Positions 4,046-5,268 of a DNA stretch of 5,268 nt are shown here, piece by piece. The notes beneath the pieces were generated by a model, which did not search any database, was not told where the DNA came from, and saw nothing but the letters and a program-made list of their open reading frames with translations. Within the stretch, counting starts at the first letter, position 1, and each line of letters begins with the position of its first letter. The position numbers were made by a program, and so were the translations under genes. The stretch comes from a bacterium. Its GTDB lineage: Bacteria > Krumholzibacteriota > Krumholzibacteria > LZORAL124-64-63. The stretch covers positions 1 to 5,268 of the forward strand of contig JAUUZX010000164.1 of NCBI GenBank assembly GCA_030592025.1, read 5' to 3'.

Positions 4046-5268
4046 ATGAAGAAGACACTCTTTCCCTACCTGATGATGGTGATCGTGCTGACCCTCCTGC
4101 CCACGGGCTGCAGCGTCGACGATCCCGACAGTCCCACGAGCCTGCGGACCCCCACGGGCACCCAGGTCTTCAAGACCTACGTGGCCATCGGCAACAGCCT
4201 GACCGCAGGCTACATGGACAGCGGCCTGATCGAGAACGGGCAGATGAACAGCTTCCCCCTCCAGATCGCCCAGCAGATGGGCCTGGCCGGCGAGGACTTC
4301 ACCCAACCCTGGGTGTCCTTCCCGGGCATCGGCTCCACGAATGTGGGCGACGGCATGGTGTCGGGTGTGCTGCACTTCAACGGGACCACCATCCTCCCCG
4401 TCGCCGTGACGCCCGAGGACAACGTGATGGGCCTGCTCCTGGCTGTGGCCCAGCCCACGCCCTACCACAACCTGGGCGTGCCCGGGGCCTACGCGGCCGA
4501 CCTCCTGAACACCATCGACCAGGCCACGAGCGTGGGTGACAACCCGTTCTTCGAGTTCATCAACCGGGCCACTCTCTACGATAATATCGAGAAGAACGCG
4601 ATCGTGTTGGACTTGGATGGCGTGACCCCCAAGGCCATCACCTACCAGACCGCCTCGACGGGCTGGCAGGCCATCGCCAAGGGCCCGACGCTGCTGACCC
4701 TGTGGATCGGCAACAACGACGTTTTGTTCGGAGCCACCAGCGGCAACCCGACCACGGACAACATGACCGACCCCAATCAGTTCGCTGCCACCTTCAGCGA
4801 TCTCATGCAGGTGACGGCCGGCGGCCTGGTGGAGCGCACGGGCTTCCCGGCGACGATCATCGTGGCCAACCTGCCCAGCATCACGGACACGGCGTTCTTC
4901 CTCACGGAAGAGACGTTCAATGCGGTGCTGGCGTCGAATTCCGGTGGCTTGTTGACCTCATGGCCCGCCGGCTACGACGAGGATGATGTCCAGCTCCTGA
5001 CGTTCCCGGTGCTGTCCTGGATCCAGAACCCGGCCAACTTCGAAACGCCCATCCCGTCCTACTACACCATCACCAGCAGCGAAGAAACCCTCGTGGCCAC
5101 CTACATCGGTGGGTACAACGGCGCCATCGCCCAGATCGTCGCGGGGATCAACGCCAGCGGCCTGGCCAAGGTGGGGCTCGTGAACATGAACCAGATCCTG
5201 AGCGACGTCCCGGCCATGAACAAGACCCACTTCATGCTGCTGCTGCCCGAGGTCGGGGGCGACGTGGC
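4046..5268 (+). CDS. SGNH/GDSL-family hydrolase, probable lipoprotein (partial)
   Basis: The first 407 residues are in the window and the frame is open at the right edge. The N-terminus has a signal sequence (MKK, then a hydrophobic core 5-19) ending in LPTGC with Cys22 as the likely lipid-bearing residue; Pro at -3 departs from the usual Leu, which sits at -4, so the lipoprotein call is probable only. Ser at +2 would send it to the outer membrane. Catalytic blocks: VAIGNSLTAGY (47-56), block I with nucleophile Ser51, GNSL replacing GDSL; NLGVPG (142-147), block II; and LWIGNNDVLFG (219-229), block III with oxyanion Asn224. Block V (D-x-x-H) is not seen before the window ends. The blocks are far apart compared with small SGNH esterases, as in a large form of the family that I recall from Bacteroidota, often beside FadL-type porins. 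It should hydrolyse ester-linked lipids or acylated glycans outside the inner membrane and pass products to the barrel upstream; substrate unknown. Confidence 0.93.
   Translation, partial: MKKTLFPYLMMVIVLTLLPTGCSVDDPDSPTSLRTPTGTQVFKTYVAIGNSLTAGYMDSGLIENGQMNSFPLQIAQQMGLAGEDFTQPWVSFPGIGSTNVGDGMVSGVLHFNGTTILPVAVTPEDNVMGLLLAVAQPTPYHNLGVPGAYAADLLNTIDQATSVGDNPFFEFINRATLYDNIEKNAIVLDLDGVTPKAITYQTASTGWQAIAKGPTLLTLWIGNNDVLFGATSGNPTTDNMTDPNQFAATFSDLMQVTAGGLVERTGFPATIIVANLPSITDTAFFLTEETFNAVLASNSGGLLTSWPAGYDEDDVQLLTFPVLSWIQNPANFETPIPSYYTITSSEETLVATYIGGYNGAIAQIVAGINASGLAKVGLVNMNQILSDVPAMNKTHFMLLLPEVGGDV

Noticed and set aside
3893..5230. Minus- and plus-strand frames at 3893-4468, 4210-4458, 4702-4986 and 4958-5230
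   Set aside because: All lie within the SGNH hydrolase gene or its junction with the barrel gene, whose catalytic blocks are continuous in a single frame from 4046 to the right edge.

Overview
The window is GC-rich bacterial DNA that is almost entirely coding. It carries genes of a cell with an outer membrane: a FadL-type outer-membrane beta-barrel and a lipoprotein-like SGNH hydrolase with a Sec signal. Gene style (GTG and TTG starts, strong AGGAGG ribosome binding sites, tight overlaps) and the FadL plus SGNH pairing fit a high-GC member of the FCB group or a related candidate phylum known mostly from metagenomes. That placement is inference; there is no rRNA or other phylogenetic marker here.

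The left half (about 1-2521) is read leftward on the minus strand. From upstream to downstream it holds a biotin--protein ligase (birA, 2521-1601); a membrane-anchored proline-rich protein of unknown function whose TTG start overlaps the birA stop (1604-1011); a 118-base non-coding gap with two inverted repeats; an Rrf2-family regulator with three cysteines for an iron-sulphur cluster (892-437); a small STAS-domain protein (432-148); and the start of a membrane protein that resembles the PrsW intramembrane protease family (161 to beyond the left edge). The last three are packed so closely (4-base gap, then 14-base overlap) that they are almost certainly one transcript.

The right half is read rightward on the plus strand from a 191-base divergent gap (2522-2712), which holds a candidate extended -10 promoter and a perfect 7-bp hairpin in the leader. 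It encodes a FadL/OmpP1/TodX-family outer-membrane transporter (2713-4032) followed 13 bases later by an SGNH/GDSL hydrolase (4046 to beyond the right edge). These two probably work together at the outer membrane: the hydrolase could release acyl chains or other hydrophobic products that the barrel takes in.

I do not see an unmistakably new system, CRISPR array, mobile element, tRNA or rRNA. The most interesting points are the possible operators in front of the Rrf2 gene, the Rrf2-STAS-PrsW-like unit as a possible stress-signalling cassette, the altered biotin-binding loop and unusual N-terminus of BirA, and the FadL plus SGNH hydrolase pair.
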